Assembly (NCBI RefSeq): GCF_026262505.1
Contig: NC_067207.1
Span: 5,340,252 to 5,404,251, forward strand
Reading direction: 5' to 3'
DNA from: Trichomonas vaginalis G3
Taxonomy: Eukaryota > Parabasalia > Trichomonadida > Trichomonadidae
DNA: 64,000 nt
The notes under the pieces are model-generated. The model searched no databases, was not told the DNA's origin, and was given only the letters and a program-made list of their open reading frames with translations. Of the stretch, positions 52,143 to 62,162 are shown in pieces. Numbering within the stretch: the stretch's first letter is position 1; every line of letters starts with the position of its first letter. Made by a program: the position numbers and the translations under genes.

Positions 52143-52160
52143 TTTACTTAGAATAAAAAG
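52143..52160. promoter_or_regulatory. Third 18-bp bidirectional promoter
   Basis: Start codons 52142 (minus) and 52161 (plus) are separated by 18 bases containing a TTTTTA-type motif on each strand, as at 37011 and 39717. Confidence 0.6.
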
Positions 52161-52580
52161 ATGGACGTATTCGAGTATCTCTTCGAATTGAAGCAGAACA
52201 AAGTTTATACTCACAAACAATACAAATACATTGACAGAATAGTTCTTTACACAAACAATGGAAAATGTTATAGAATAGCAGTCTTTGCTGAACCTAAATA
52301 TTTTCATAAAGCAAAGAAAGTTGGTATAACCGAGATGGTGAAAGTTCTTGACGTTGACAAAAATATAACAACAAAACTTACAGATATTTCTAAAGGTAAG
52401 TTTATCTTACAATATTATGTCAAAACTGGCGTACTGTCAATATTTGACGGAGAGAAGTCAGTTCAAGAACAACTTACTGACCTGCTGCCAAAATCTGCTC
52501 GATGGAAGCTGTCGTTATGCCAATCTGAGGAGCCCCAGCAGGTTTCATCGAACGAATCTTCAAAAGAGCATCTTCCGTGA
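52161..52580 (+). CDS. Hypothetical Maverick protein, 139 aa
   Basis: ATG 52161 begins MDVFEYLFELKQNKVYTHKQ. The protein is basic, beta-rich and ends in a Ser/Glu-rich tail (SEEPQQVSSNESSKEHLP) that may be out of frame, since the region after about 52490 looks coding in another frame. No family is recognised. It is the only plus-strand gene inside the minus-strand block. Confidence 0.45.
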   Translation: MDVFEYLFELKQNKVYTHKQYKYIDRIVLYTNNGKCYRIAVFAEPKYFHKAKKVGITEMVKVLDVDKNITTKLTDISKGKFILQYYVKTGVLSIFDGEKSVQEQLTDLLPKSARWKLSLCQSEEPQQVSSNESSKEHLP

Positions 52581-52618
52581 AAAGTGCTATTGGTTTTGTA
52601 AACTACTTCTTTGCTCTC

Positions 52619-54083
52619 TCAGTTCTCTGGACCGTCTCTGTCACCAGTATATTGTATTTGAACTGTACCAACAGTTGAAATACCACCCATAAAGTCTTCT
52701 GAGTCAGCAAATGGAATGCCAAGCCAAAAGTTTGAACGGTCTCCATTTGTATATTGAGTTTTTTGACCTCCTGTATGAGTCCATACTTTCACATATGGCA
52801 TAATAGAACTTTGCATTCAGGGTTAATGGTTGTTGTGAGGTTGTTGTTAAAGTTCATAGCATCTAATGTCAAGTTGTATGACCTCATATCCTCAACTGTA
52901 GAATATTCTTCTCTTGGATAATATTTGCCATCTATGTTTATATGATATTAATACCGGGGTTGTAGAAACAAGAATAGTCATTTATAGTTCTTCTGAACAG
53001 TACAAACATAGTATCTGCATGTTTCATTGCAGTTGTTAAAGCAATATCTGTTCTTGCCCCGGGTCACTGTGTCAGCACTTTGGTTTCCAACTTCACCTGC
53101 AAAGTCTTTGACAGATATTTGGTGTATAGGGAACATAAGTGGAACTGCAATATATTTGGCAGCTAAAGCATTTGAAATATCTGGGTCCAACATATAGACT
53201 GCAAGTCTGCTTTCTATTCTCTTGCATTCAAACTTTTTGCATGTGAACTTAACTGGGTCCAAGCAGTTCCAGCAGCATTGAAATAATAGTTTACTTCATT
53301 GTTGAAGTTTGAGAAACCAAAGTCTAAGTCAACTTTGTCTTTGCAAAAGTCACAGAACTTGGCTCCACCAGTTCCAGCTACAGTAATGCTGAATGGGTCT
53401 TGTGTTGGTGCAATGACTAAGTTATTTTTGCTTGGAGTAAGTTCGATAGAAATTTTTACTGCCCAGTTTGGCAAGTATCTTAAAAAACCTGAAGATGAGG
53501 AAAGATGACAAAGGAACTCTAAGTTTCAGTTTTACTTTAGTGGCAGCAGTTCCATCTGAACAGAAAGGTTAACATAAACTCCTGGAACGTTAGGTCAAGT
53601 CTTTATTTTCTCAATATTTGCATACTGGTCTGTTTGTTCTCTAGCTTGTGGTTGTACTGAGTTTCTCAAAGCGAACCAATTCATAGTTTGCCCATGTTAC
53701 TGTTTGAACTAAGTCAGAGTTAGAATATATCTTATATCCCATGAAAACTTCTGGAGCATATTGGTATCCGACATAGAAAATTCCATTGCAACCTTTCTTG
53801 TCAGACAACTTGCAGAAGGTTTTATTTCAATGTCTTGTTCCACGTATAAGAATGAGTTGTCAATAGAAATAATATGAAACCTGTCGCAAGCAATATCTAC
53901 TGTTGTTGAAGAACCTTCTCCAAACTCACCTACGTTTCCATAAGAAACAGCAGTTGTATATTCGTAAGTTCCAGGAACTATTTCTGACCTTCTAATGGCA
54001 TTGTCGCATTCGTTATACCATTCGGAAACATTTCCGTTCATGGCATCCAAAACTGTTGGCGTTATATTCTGAGCGGCGTACAT
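52619..54083 (-). pseudogene. Probable major capsid protein gene, multiply frameshifted
   Basis: ATG 54083 lies 11 nt after a TTTTTA. Coding-like pieces occur in changing frames: 54083-53709, 53474-53214, 53262-52978 and 52816-52619. They are beta-strand-rich (FHIISIDNSFLYVEQDIEIKP, VNYYFNAAGTAWTQL, YIAVPLMFPIHQISVKDFAGE), have the total length of a Polinton double-jelly-roll capsid protein (about 480 codons), and sit in the structural block. The call rests on size, fold composition and context rather than a signature. The copy is clearly non-functional. Confidence 0.5.
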
Positions 54084-54150
54084 TTCATATGGGTAAAAAT
54101 ATAGAATAGTTGGATTTATATATCATAATAGAACCCACTCGGACCAAGCT

Positions 54151-54528
54151 TTACTTTGTTCTACTCTTCTTCTTTGGTGTCGCTTTTGGTAACTTGCCCT
54201 CTGCTTCAAGTTGTTGCATCTTTGCCTCATGTTCACCTAGTATGTTGTAATTTCCCATGTCCTTTTTGCCTTTGGGCTCTGGTCGCCCAACTCAGGTAAC
54301 CTATATCCTAGAAAGATTTTGTCATAGTTTGTATTTGAGTCTTCGCGTATTGTTTGCATGACTCTTTCCTGAGTTTCCGGTTCAAGCTCTTCAAACAGAG
54401 CTTGTCCATATGGAATAAGCTCGTTTCCAAATATATGTTTTTGTAGCCATTCTGGTTTTCTTTCCATGTTACCAATAATATCTTTGTGAATGGGAAAGCT
54501 TTTACCCAATGTTTCAGTCTTGCGTCAT
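54151..54528 (-). pseudogene. Hypothetical Maverick protein, frameshifted
   Basis: ATG 54528 overlaps the stop codon of the upstream gene (TAAATGA type). The frame shifts at once; the main part (SFPIHKDIIGNMERKPEWLQ, LEPETQERVMQTIREDSN) runs to about 54260. The tail continues in another frame to a basic end (TPKKKSRTK) with stop at 54151-54153. No family is recognised; co-transcription with the 55883 gene is likely. Confidence 0.5.
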
Positions 54529-55883
54529 TTATTTCTGTTAGTTTCCAAAGGAGGGACTTGTTTGTTTCCTTCAGGCTCTTCTAGCTGTTGTTGCTGAACT
54601 ATTTCTTCCATGTCTGGTTGTATCTGAACTTCTTCCTGTGGAGTTTCTTGTACCTCATCTGGTGGTATATAAGTTCCACCAGCTGGCACATATGTTCCAC
54701 CAGCTGGTATATAAGTTCCACCAGCTGGCACATATGTTCCATCTGCAGCATAATGTCCTACCTGACTTTTCGTTCTTAAGAAAGCATTTACTAGGTCTGT
54801 TTTGGTCTGTTGTAACTCTTTTTCTTGACTTTCCACAACAGTTGCTCTAACGGCGTCATAGGCACTTTGAACTGCCTGTCTCGTTGCTGCATCTGTTATT
54901 TTCGTCATATTTTGTGCTACTTCTCTTAACTCGTTGTCGAAACCTTCAGACTTCAGTTTCTTTCCAGATGAGAAGTCGTTCACTAGTTTCACCTTACTAT
55001 GAAGAGCTTCGAAGGCGTTCTTAAAGTCAGCATTCATTAAAGCTTCATTTGAACTGTCTTCATCCGCTTGTATTTTTGTCCTTATTGACCCTATAAGTTG
55101 GGCTGCTTTAGCGTTGGCTTGGGCATCTAACCAGTCATTTTTAGCTTTTATATATTCTGCGCTTTTCATTGCCTTTTGCATGGCTGCGTCGTTATTTTTA
55201 CTTTCTTGTGCTAAGTTTTCATACTGTACGGTTTGGTTTTGCAACTGTAAAAGTTTTTCTGCCTTTACATTTGCTTCAACTTCTTTTTTATACTCATCGC
55301 TATCCATATATGTCTTCAGGGCTTTTTGTTTGATTTCTTCATCTTTCAGTACTTTATATTGAGTAGTATGGTTTTTCAAATTTATAACATCTTGTTCCAT
55401 TTTTGCTACTTCTGCTGCTTTTTCTGACACTTCTTTCGCATATTCCTCTGTACTTAGTTCTTTCAGTTGTTCTTCTTTCTTCTTTTTCTCTACGTTTAAC
55501 TCATTGAGTTTCTTTGTGTGTCTGTCATATTCTAGTTTCTTTTCGTTTTCACTTATTTGTTTCTGTATGTCTATGTTTGACTTTTTGACATCTGTTATTT
55601 GATTTTTGAGTGAACTCAAATTCATTTGACTTTGAGGGTTATAAGCTGTTCCGTCTGCAGCTCCACCATAGCCTGCCATTTTCGCTAAAAGTGCCGCTCT
55701 TAAACCTCCACTCTGTGCACCAATAACTCGGTTTAAAAGCATAGGGTTGCTTGACATTTGTTGCAACATAGTGGGGTCATTCATAATTTGTTGTTGCAAC
55801 TGTTGTTGTGGTGTCAGTTTTACTATTGGATGTTTCAATGCTCTCTTCCTCTTACGTATATTCTTACGTAGCTTACGTGGCAT
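54525..55883 (-). CDS. Large coiled-coil Maverick protein with basic N terminus
   Basis: The 452-aa protein is intact. Residues 1-20 are strongly basic (MPRKLRKNIRKRKRALKHP), suitable for DNA binding. Residues about 90-360 form long charged coiled coils (SNIDIQKQISENEKKLEYD). Residues 373-400 hold four tandem GGTYVPA/GGTYIPA units. A Glu/Gln-rich tail ends EPEGNKQVPPLETNRNK. This resembles a virion core or scaffold protein in layout only. A TTTTTA motif lies 13 nt before the start, and its stop overlaps the next gene. Confidence 0.65.
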   Translation of the reverse strand: MPRKLRKNIRKRKRALKHPIVKLTPQQQLQQQIMNDPTMLQQMSSNPMLLNRVIGAQSGGLRAALLAKMAGYGGAADGTAYNPQSQMNLSSLKNQITDVKKSNIDIQKQISENEKKLEYDRHTKKLNELNVEKKKKEEQLKELSTEEYAKEVSEKAAEVAKMEQDVINLKNHTTQYKVLKDEEIKQKALKTYMDSDEYKKEVEANVKAEKLLQLQNQTVQYENLAQESKNNDAAMQKAMKSAEYIKAKNDWLDAQANAKAAQLIGSIRTKIQADEDSSNEALMNADFKNAFEALHSKVKLVNDFSSGKKLKSEGFDNELREVAQNMTKITDAATRQAVQSAYDAVRATVVESQEKELQQTKTDLVNAFLRTKSQVGHYAADGTYVPAGGTYIPAGGTYVPAGGTYIPPDEVQETPQEEVQIQPDMEEIVQQQQLEEPEGNKQVPPLETNRNK

Positions 55884-56008
55884 TTTAAGTGAAGTTAAAA
55901 AGCGGTTTTTGACAGATGTTTATATGACACTTTTTGTTCAGCACAAAAAACTACTCGGTGAAAGTGTTGTCAGTTTTGTAAAATAACCGTCCTATCTCCG
56001 TGCCTATG

Positions 56009-56430
56009 ACGAAGAAGTCTTGACAAAACATTTACGAAGAAGTCTTGACAAAACATTTACGAAGAAGTCTTGACAAAACATTTACGAAGAAGTCTTGACA
56101 AAACATTTACGATGAAATCTTGACAAAACATTTACGTTCATGTTTGACAAAACATTTACGAAGAAGTCTTGACAAAACATTTACGATGAAATCTTGACAA
56201 AACATTTACGATGAAATCTTGACAAAACATTTACGATGAAATCTTGACAAAACATTTACGAAGAAGTCTTGACAAAACATTTACGATGAAATCTTGACAA
56301 AACATTTACGAAGAAGTCTTGACAAAACATTTACGATGAAATCATGACAAAACATTTACGATGAAATCATGACAAAACATTTACGATGAAGTCATGACAA
56401 AACATTTACGATGAAATCATGACAAAACAT
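56009..56430 (+). repeat. Seventeen-copy 25-bp tandem repeat beside the right terminus
   Basis: Unit GAAGAAGTCTTGACAAAACAT with TTAC; variants GATGAAATCTTG, GATGAAATCATG and one 24-base GTTCATGTTTG copy are interspersed. The last copy merges into the terminal inverted repeat at TGACAAAACATG. The left end has no such array. Confidence 0.92.
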
Positions 56431-56639
56431 GAAAACATATATAATTTGTGAAAAGCGACACATTATATAATGTTTTTCGACCCAGAAGAAGGTTTTCCGA
56501 ATAAAAACTTCATTTATACTAAACTTTTTATGGGCTAGAAGGCACGAAGTGCCTGGAAGGCCATCCCAAGAAAAAAAAAACTTCATTATACCAAACATCC
56601 TCAGGGCTAGAAGGCACGAAGTGCCTGGAGGCCCCACTA

Positions 56640-56669
<30 letters not shown>
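56420..56669 (-). repeat. Maverick right terminal inverted repeat with duplicated tip
   Basis: Complementary to the left terminus, ending in CCCCACTACC and 28 T. The hairpin tip (GGGCTAGAAGGCACGAAGTGCC) occurs twice, at about 56532-56560 and 56604-56635, so this end has an extra tip copy. Confidence 0.9.
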
Positions 56670-56673
<4 letters not shown>

Positions 56674-56674
56674 G
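56670..56674. repeat. Right target-site duplication (AAATG) of the Maverick
   Basis: AAATG follows the poly(T) end directly and matches 34291-34295. Confidence 0.7.
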
Positions 56675-58195
56675 TAATTTCAAATAGAAGTAAAAATCAA
56701 TATTCATATTCTGTATTTTAAATTGAAGTATTATTGGAGCTTTTGAATGTAACTATACCATTTCCATCTTACATGAATATGATCCATTATGTAGTATCCA
56801 GTTTCTCAGCTAAATAAGAGATTTGAATATTAACTTTTGAGGATTTGACTGAAAATAGTATAATGAAAATGAGTCATTACAGAAATATTTTATATTCAAT
56901 AAACCATTTTTTCGTAAATGAGAGTTCTTATCATTTATCAAAAATCGCAAGAAGTCTCTTGAAAATCTTGGAGTTCCTCAAGAAACGATATTATTCAAGA
57001 TGCATGTCGAGACAATTTAATCAAATTAATCAGAAATCGAAGCAAAACCTCACATTTATTAATAATTTTAAGTAAGTAATTTAAAATTCAAGATTAGAAT
57101 CTCTACTGAATGCTAACAAATACGAATAAAATCTCATCTCTCGACTAGGATATTAATATGAAACAGGTTTTCGTTTAAATCTAATATAAAAATGAATAAA
57201 AACTCTTTTACACTTTTTATTCAAGTATTTTACTAATATAGATCATGGTTTATCAATACTTAGTACTATCTTTTTTGAAACAAATGATAATAAGGATGAT
57301 ATTTGTGATTTTAAATAATTTTTTAAGATTCGTCTTTAATTCATCACACTGTGAGATGTATAAAGCATTCCCATAACTCATTCTGCTTAATTGATCAATT
57401 CAAAATTCCAAAAAAAATTCAAAAATGAAAATCAAAAATTTGATTTTTCTCTTGAAAAAATCAATTTCAAAAAAAATTTGGAAAATAAAAGTATTGTATA
57501 ATTGTTCAAATCGTCAAATTAACACATTTTTACTCATAAAAAACATCTAATTTTTGATTTTGATATCATATTTGATAAAATGTCATTTAAGAGTTGATGT
57601 AATGCCATCATTGTTGATAAAAATATTAATACTATAACAAAATTCTTATTTCAAGATAGTAAAATAATAACGTTTTTATTTCAACAACAACAAGTAAATA
57701 GATGAATGGAGACGTACTGTATTCGCATAAATGTAGTAACTATCATCTAGATTTGAGTTATGAATATTCCAATCAAAATGTATAAATTTGAAATCAGAAA
57801 TATCCAAAGATTATGTGAGGCACTGTACACTAATTGTAGAGGTCATTTTAATTCATAAGTAACTTATATAATAAAACCGACTTTTTATTTCTTATTGCAA
57901 TAATTTCCTCAAATCTTAGTAACTTTTTCTATATTCAAGTCATTTGAATATGTATCATAAGGTAAGTAAAAAACCAAAATTACGAGGAATTCTGTCGTTG
58001 CATTTTGGAGTTGCAAAATTTCGATTTTTAATGTGGGGTTTTAGCATGTGTAATCTTGTTCTTATCTCAACGCGAGGGTATCACTGCAATATGATTTAAA
58101 TTAAAGAAGTTGAACTTAAATTGAATAATGCTGGAGAATAATTGACAATGCAACTAATTGTATATTACAAGATAGTTGCCAATTGGAGTAATAAA
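56675..58195. other. AT-rich region, no gene recognised
   Basis: About 1.5 kb. A plus-strand frame at 56845-57075 gives a basic peptide with LSKIARSLLKILEFLKKRYY, but it has no family match and begins without a clear start. Low-complexity AAATTTGATTTTT runs occur at 57410-57480. Confidence 0.4.
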
Positions 58196-58282
58196 TTATT
58201 CTGCACCAATCATTTCTTTCATTTCTGGCATGGCGAGCAGAAAGAAAGCGATCAGTAACCCTAGGAAAAAAGAAGAGGGGTG
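58196..58282 (-). other. Short hydrophobic coding-like fragment
   Basis: The minus strand reads LGLLIAFFLLAMPEMKEMIG and stops at TAA 58198-58196, after an upstream TGA at about 58285. It looks like the C terminus of a small membrane protein, less AT-rich than its surroundings. No start or upstream exon was found, and a transposon sits 35 bp upstream. Confidence 0.25.
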
Positions 58283-58319
58283 TCACTTTTCGTGAATGTA
58301 AAAGAAATTTATATGTTAA

Positions 58320-60591
58320 GGATACCCTTACGTGTCAGATTTTTTGCGCATACGAAGAAGTCATGCTAGACATGAGCTATAAACCTGAAATTTTAGCAAC
58401 ATATTTAAAACTTTTTAAACTACAATACACTTTAATATTCAAGAACAAAAATATTCTTTTTAGAAATTACATAATTATTTATGTGAAATCTATATAAAAA
58501 CATATTTTGCGAGCGTAACTTTTTCTTTATAAGCACCTTATATGACTGATAACTGTGAAGGCACATAATTGTTAATTCATAGAGTTGATATGTTTCCAAA
58601 ATTGAGAGGAAATTTGAAAATTGAATACCCTTTCAATTCAATTTTCAAAAGATATCAGCTCCTTCAATTTGAAGGACGATTTTGATTATTTTGCTCTTAA
58701 AACAAGTATGCCATGGAGAAAAAAGTTACGCTCGCAAATCTGAAATATAACTATCATATAAAAAAATTAAATTTCTAATTTTTTACTCTATAGATATTAT
58801 TGGCCATTTGTGTAATGCATAAAAGTTTATGTCATATGCATACATTTGGAAGTATGGGAGACGAGGGAAATTACTTCTATGAGGGACTAGGATTTTTAAA
58901 AAATTTCTCTATCGGACTCACCATTCAATTTCTCGAAAATTAAAAAAAATCAATAATAGCTAAAATGTATTATGCATAACAAATTTTAATGTTACACGGT
59001 ATTTTTTGAACTTCATGACATGAATTTTCTTTATATTATTTTTTTTTTTGGATTTTCTATGATTTATGCGATAGGCTGGAACAACATTGTAAGTGCAATG
59101 ATATCATTTATAGAGAAATCTAAAACTTCAGCATTCAGAACTCGCAACCACAAAAATATTCATTTGCTAAGTAAGTAAAGTTGATTAAGTTCGACACTTA
59201 GCTTTTATACGTAAAACCAAGTGTGTATTGTTATTTCTTGTTAAATTATTGAGAAAAAAATAAATTGTAAGAGAAACGATACTGATTATTGAAATAATAT
59301 TGAGGGTAGCTGCAGATTTCTTCATTAACATGCCGGAAATTTTGTTAATCTTGGTTTTCTATCATAAAATCTGTCGAAGAATCTAAAAACGGAGATATGA
59401 AATAGAGATCATGTAAATCTAGAGTATCCTGTCAGAAAAATAGACTAAGCATGTAACCCTTTTTTGGTCATAAACACTTTTTACCACTTAGTCATACAGA
59501 TGATCATTAAATTTAAACGAGCACTTTTTGTCAGAATTTATTCTTTTACAAAGACAGAAGATTTTAGTATTATTTAATATTAGTGCTGTAGCAAAATTCA
59601 AAAAACGGTGAAAATTCAGTGAATTTGTGAATTCACATTTTTTTCGACATTTTTCTTGATATATCCATGCACATTAAGAACACAGCTTTGATACGCTTAA
59701 AAAAGCATATTTCATATGAAATTGTTAAAGAAATAAACAATTTATATAAAAATTGCACTTATGGGCAGTTTAGATATATAATTTATATATAACATATATA
59801 CAAATCCATAGACAAAGTGCAATAACTACAATGTTGTAGAAAATTACAGCAGAAATACTGACTTTTTGAAGGATAATAAGAATTCTTCTAAATGTTGTAT
59901 TTTTATAATTTGATTGATTTTTTTTACTATTTCATTAATCTTTTATGAATAATAATTATTTTTAATATATGTGCTATTAAAATTTCAAATTTTGACTAAT
60001 ATATCTAAGTTATCTGAACGAAACATTTAGAAAATATCATACTTACATTGAAATAGCAAGTAGAGCATATTAATAGCAAGTTTCTTGGCTTTATATCTAT
60101 CATCTATTGTTGTTTGATCAAACAAAATTCACTCTATTATATGGTGTCAATTAATTAAAACAATTTTTAATAGTTATTTATTTAGTGCGAATAAGTGCAA
60201 ACTCATAAATGAATAACTTAATAGTAGAAATGAATTATCTGATATAAATCTCACATTTTGTCCATCAGAAATACTTTAATTGCATACGCATAACTATTAG
60301 TAATACGTCTGGAGTGTCAATTAATAACAATCCCACAACAAGTAAAATTCAGATTTTTATTAAACTTATTTTTTCCTAAAAGTTTTCTCAAATTACTATA
60401 TATACATATGTGGATAAAATAATAGTAATATTGTAAAAAATTAGATAATTTTTTTTATTTGAGAACCTCTCAAAAGTTCATTCAATTTATCAATTGTTTC
60501 AGTTTGATGTATATTCATTTCTGGAGCCTAAAACTTTAGCAATCATGACAATATCATATTCTCTTTCTAACTACGCAATGTAAGGGTATCC
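58320..60591. mobile_element. 2.27-kb inverted-repeat element at a TTAA site
   Basis: GGATACCCTTAC at 58320 is matched by GTAAGGGTATCC ending at 60591. TTAA flanks both ends (58316-58319 and 60592-60595), compatible with a piggyBac-type TTAA or, shifted by one base, a mariner-type TA duplication. No transposase frame is present; the interior is very AT-rich with a nested inverted-repeat element. Confidence 0.6.
58506..58738. repeat. Nested 233-bp inverted-repeat (MITE-like) element
   Basis: TTTGCGAGCGTAACTTTTTC at 58506-58525 pairs with its complement ending at 58738 (one extra base). The interior has a second inverted pair TTTGAAAATTGAA / TTCAATTTTCAAA. No clear target duplication. Confidence 0.75.
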
Positions 60592-60721
60592 TTAAAAGAA
60601 ATTTTTAATTTAATATGTTTATGAAAATGGGGGCGAGCATCATAAGTAAAATTTTTCGAAAAATAGGGAGTGTTAGTATACTCACCCCCCTCATTAATTA
60701 GAGATATAAAAATTGCTCACA

Positions 60722-60831
60722 TTTGCTCACATTTTGGCACTTTTTTGTACGTTTGTCAAAAAATTGTGAGGAAGATCTCACAAAAATAGTCAAAATGTGA
60801 GCAAATTTTGAGAAGTGCTCACATTTTGACA
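60722..60831. repeat. Nested hairpin region with GTGAG/CTCAC arms
   Basis: A perfect 15-bp pair (60722-60736, TTTGCTCACATTTTG; 60791-60805) encloses a 7-bp hairpin TTGTGAG/CTCACAA (60764-60770 / 60777-60783). A further direct copy GCTCACATTTTGAC follows at 60817-60830. The GATCTCAC core recalls the Maverick palindromes. Confidence 0.8.
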
Positions 60832-60835
60832 TACG

Positions 60836-61480
60836 ATTATTTTCATACGTTTTTTTGATGAATTCTAATAAAACTTCATTACCACTTTCAGAACGAAGCG
60901 TAACTTTTCAGCACGTAACGCTCTATCATGTGTAGTGACATATTATTCAAAAAAACTCAGATTGCTTATCTTATAATAACAATTTCATTAGAAAAAATGC
61001 ACGATTTCACGCTAAAACTTTGAAGCAATTCTTAAATTCGGATAAAAAATCGATATGTATTACACTTTAAACTTCAAAAAATGGTTCAAAATTTAGACTT
61101 AGTTTATCTTAACAATATAGCAGATTTTAAGCCGAACAAGTAGGAGTAATAGAAATAGCTCTTGAAAATAATTACAATTAGTAATATGTAAGTCAAAGTT
61201 CGAGTATTCTAATAAATAAACGTTCCGGATTTTCTTTACTACAAGAATCAATACTTAATATATAGAAGCAACAGTAAAAACTTATTAGAGATTCAAAAAG
61301 AAAGTTGACTAAAGAAAATCTTTTTATAAGTAGTAGATGAGTGCGGGTTGTGTGACTTTTTTTGTTGCATCTATATATAGACGATGCATTAAAATATATT
61401 TATTTATAAATCATTAAAAAATTAACATTAATTTTAAAATAATTTATTTTTTTATCTTTTATAAAAGAAGCTATATATAG
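60836..61480. other. AT-rich spacer before the second virus-like element
   Basis: No gene recognised. The sequence CTATATATAGA(C/T)GATG occurs twice, at about 61370 and 61471, the second just before the start codon of the next gene. Confidence 0.4.
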
Positions 61481-62068
61481 ATGATGTCAGATATTCCGCG
61501 ATTAATTAAACATTGTTTAAATCCTGAATGGGTTAAACTTCAATTTAAAAATGAAGATTGTGAATTATTAAATGAATATGAAAGCCAAAATAAGCTAATG
61601 AGGTATAAATATAATGATAAAGAATATTTAATTTCATGGAATCAATGGAGTCATAATCAAAGACCTCATAAACGAGAAGAAGAAATTGAAAATAATGAAA
61701 TGGAAATCATTGATGACATTAAAGAGGATGGAATTCCTAAATTTTGTAGAAAAACCTTTAGAACTAAGTTAGGAGCATATAAACGTAGAGTATTAAATCC
61801 TGAATATCTTAAACATCAATTTAAAAAGGAAGACTGTGAATTATTAAACGCTAATGAATATGAAAATGCTAAATCAAAACTGAGATATAAATATATTGGA
61901 AGTGATGAAAGGTGTAAAGATAAAGATAAAGTTTATTCAGTTTCATATAATAACTGGCACACGTTAGGGATAAGAAAACATTTAGGAGATTATGGGAAAT
62001 GTTCTGAATTCTTTAAATCTAGTATGTACGAGAGAGTAAAAGAAATCAGATATAATTATCATTCATGA
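61481..62068 (+). CDS. Two-repeat virus-like protein, 195 aa
   Basis: ATG 61481 (or 61484). Two copies of one unit are visible: residues 12-60 (LNPEWVKLQFKNEDCELLNE, then YKYNDKEYLISWNQW) and residues 105-165 (LNPEYLKHQFKKEDCELLNA, then YKYIGSDERCKDKDKVYSVS). Such FKxExCELL...YKY...ISWxxW repeats occur beside homing-endonuclease domains in large DNA viruses and mobile elements; here no nuclease domain follows. DNA recognition is inferred. It is intact. Confidence 0.5.
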   Translation: MMSDIPRLIKHCLNPEWVKLQFKNEDCELLNEYESQNKLMRYKYNDKEYLISWNQWSHNQRPHKREEEIENNEMEIIDDIKEDGIPKFCRKTFRTKLGAYKRRVLNPEYLKHQFKKEDCELLNANEYENAKSKLRYKYIGSDERCKDKDKVYSVSYNNWHTLGIRKHLGDYGKCSEFFKSSMYERVKEIRYNYHS

Positions 62069-62162
62069 ATGAAAGATTCACTACCATAAAAAAATAAAAA
62101 AAATAAAAAAATAAACTTTAAAAATTCATGTCTCAGAATCAACATTGAACTTTAAGAAACTA

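Larger units (their letters stand above)
34296..56669. mobile_element. Complete-ended Maverick/Polinton element, 22.4 kb
   Basis: Bounded by inverted termini and an AAATG direct duplication. It encodes a retroviral-like integrase, protein-primed DNA polymerase B, FtsK/A32-type packaging ATPase, SF3 helicase and a probable capsid protein, the defining set of Polintons. It adds a Dam-like methyltransferase, a tail-fibre protein and KilA-N genes. No adenovirus-like maturation protease was recognised. About half the genes are frameshifted. Genes are on both strands, with a mostly minus-strand block at 47.4-55.9 kb. Confidence 0.93.

Noticed and set aside
56009..56430. Possible CRISPR array
   Set aside because: The 25-bp units are contiguous with no unique spacers, and the DNA is eukaryotic; it is a simple tandem repeat.
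34296..56669. Adenovirus-type maturation protease
   Set aside because: No stretch with ordered catalytic His, acidic residue and Cys could be found in any frame; it may be deleted or too degraded.
58196..58282. Complete small membrane-protein gene
   Set aside because: There is no upstream start, an in-frame TGA precedes it and no splice acceptor is visible; kept only as a low-confidence fragment.
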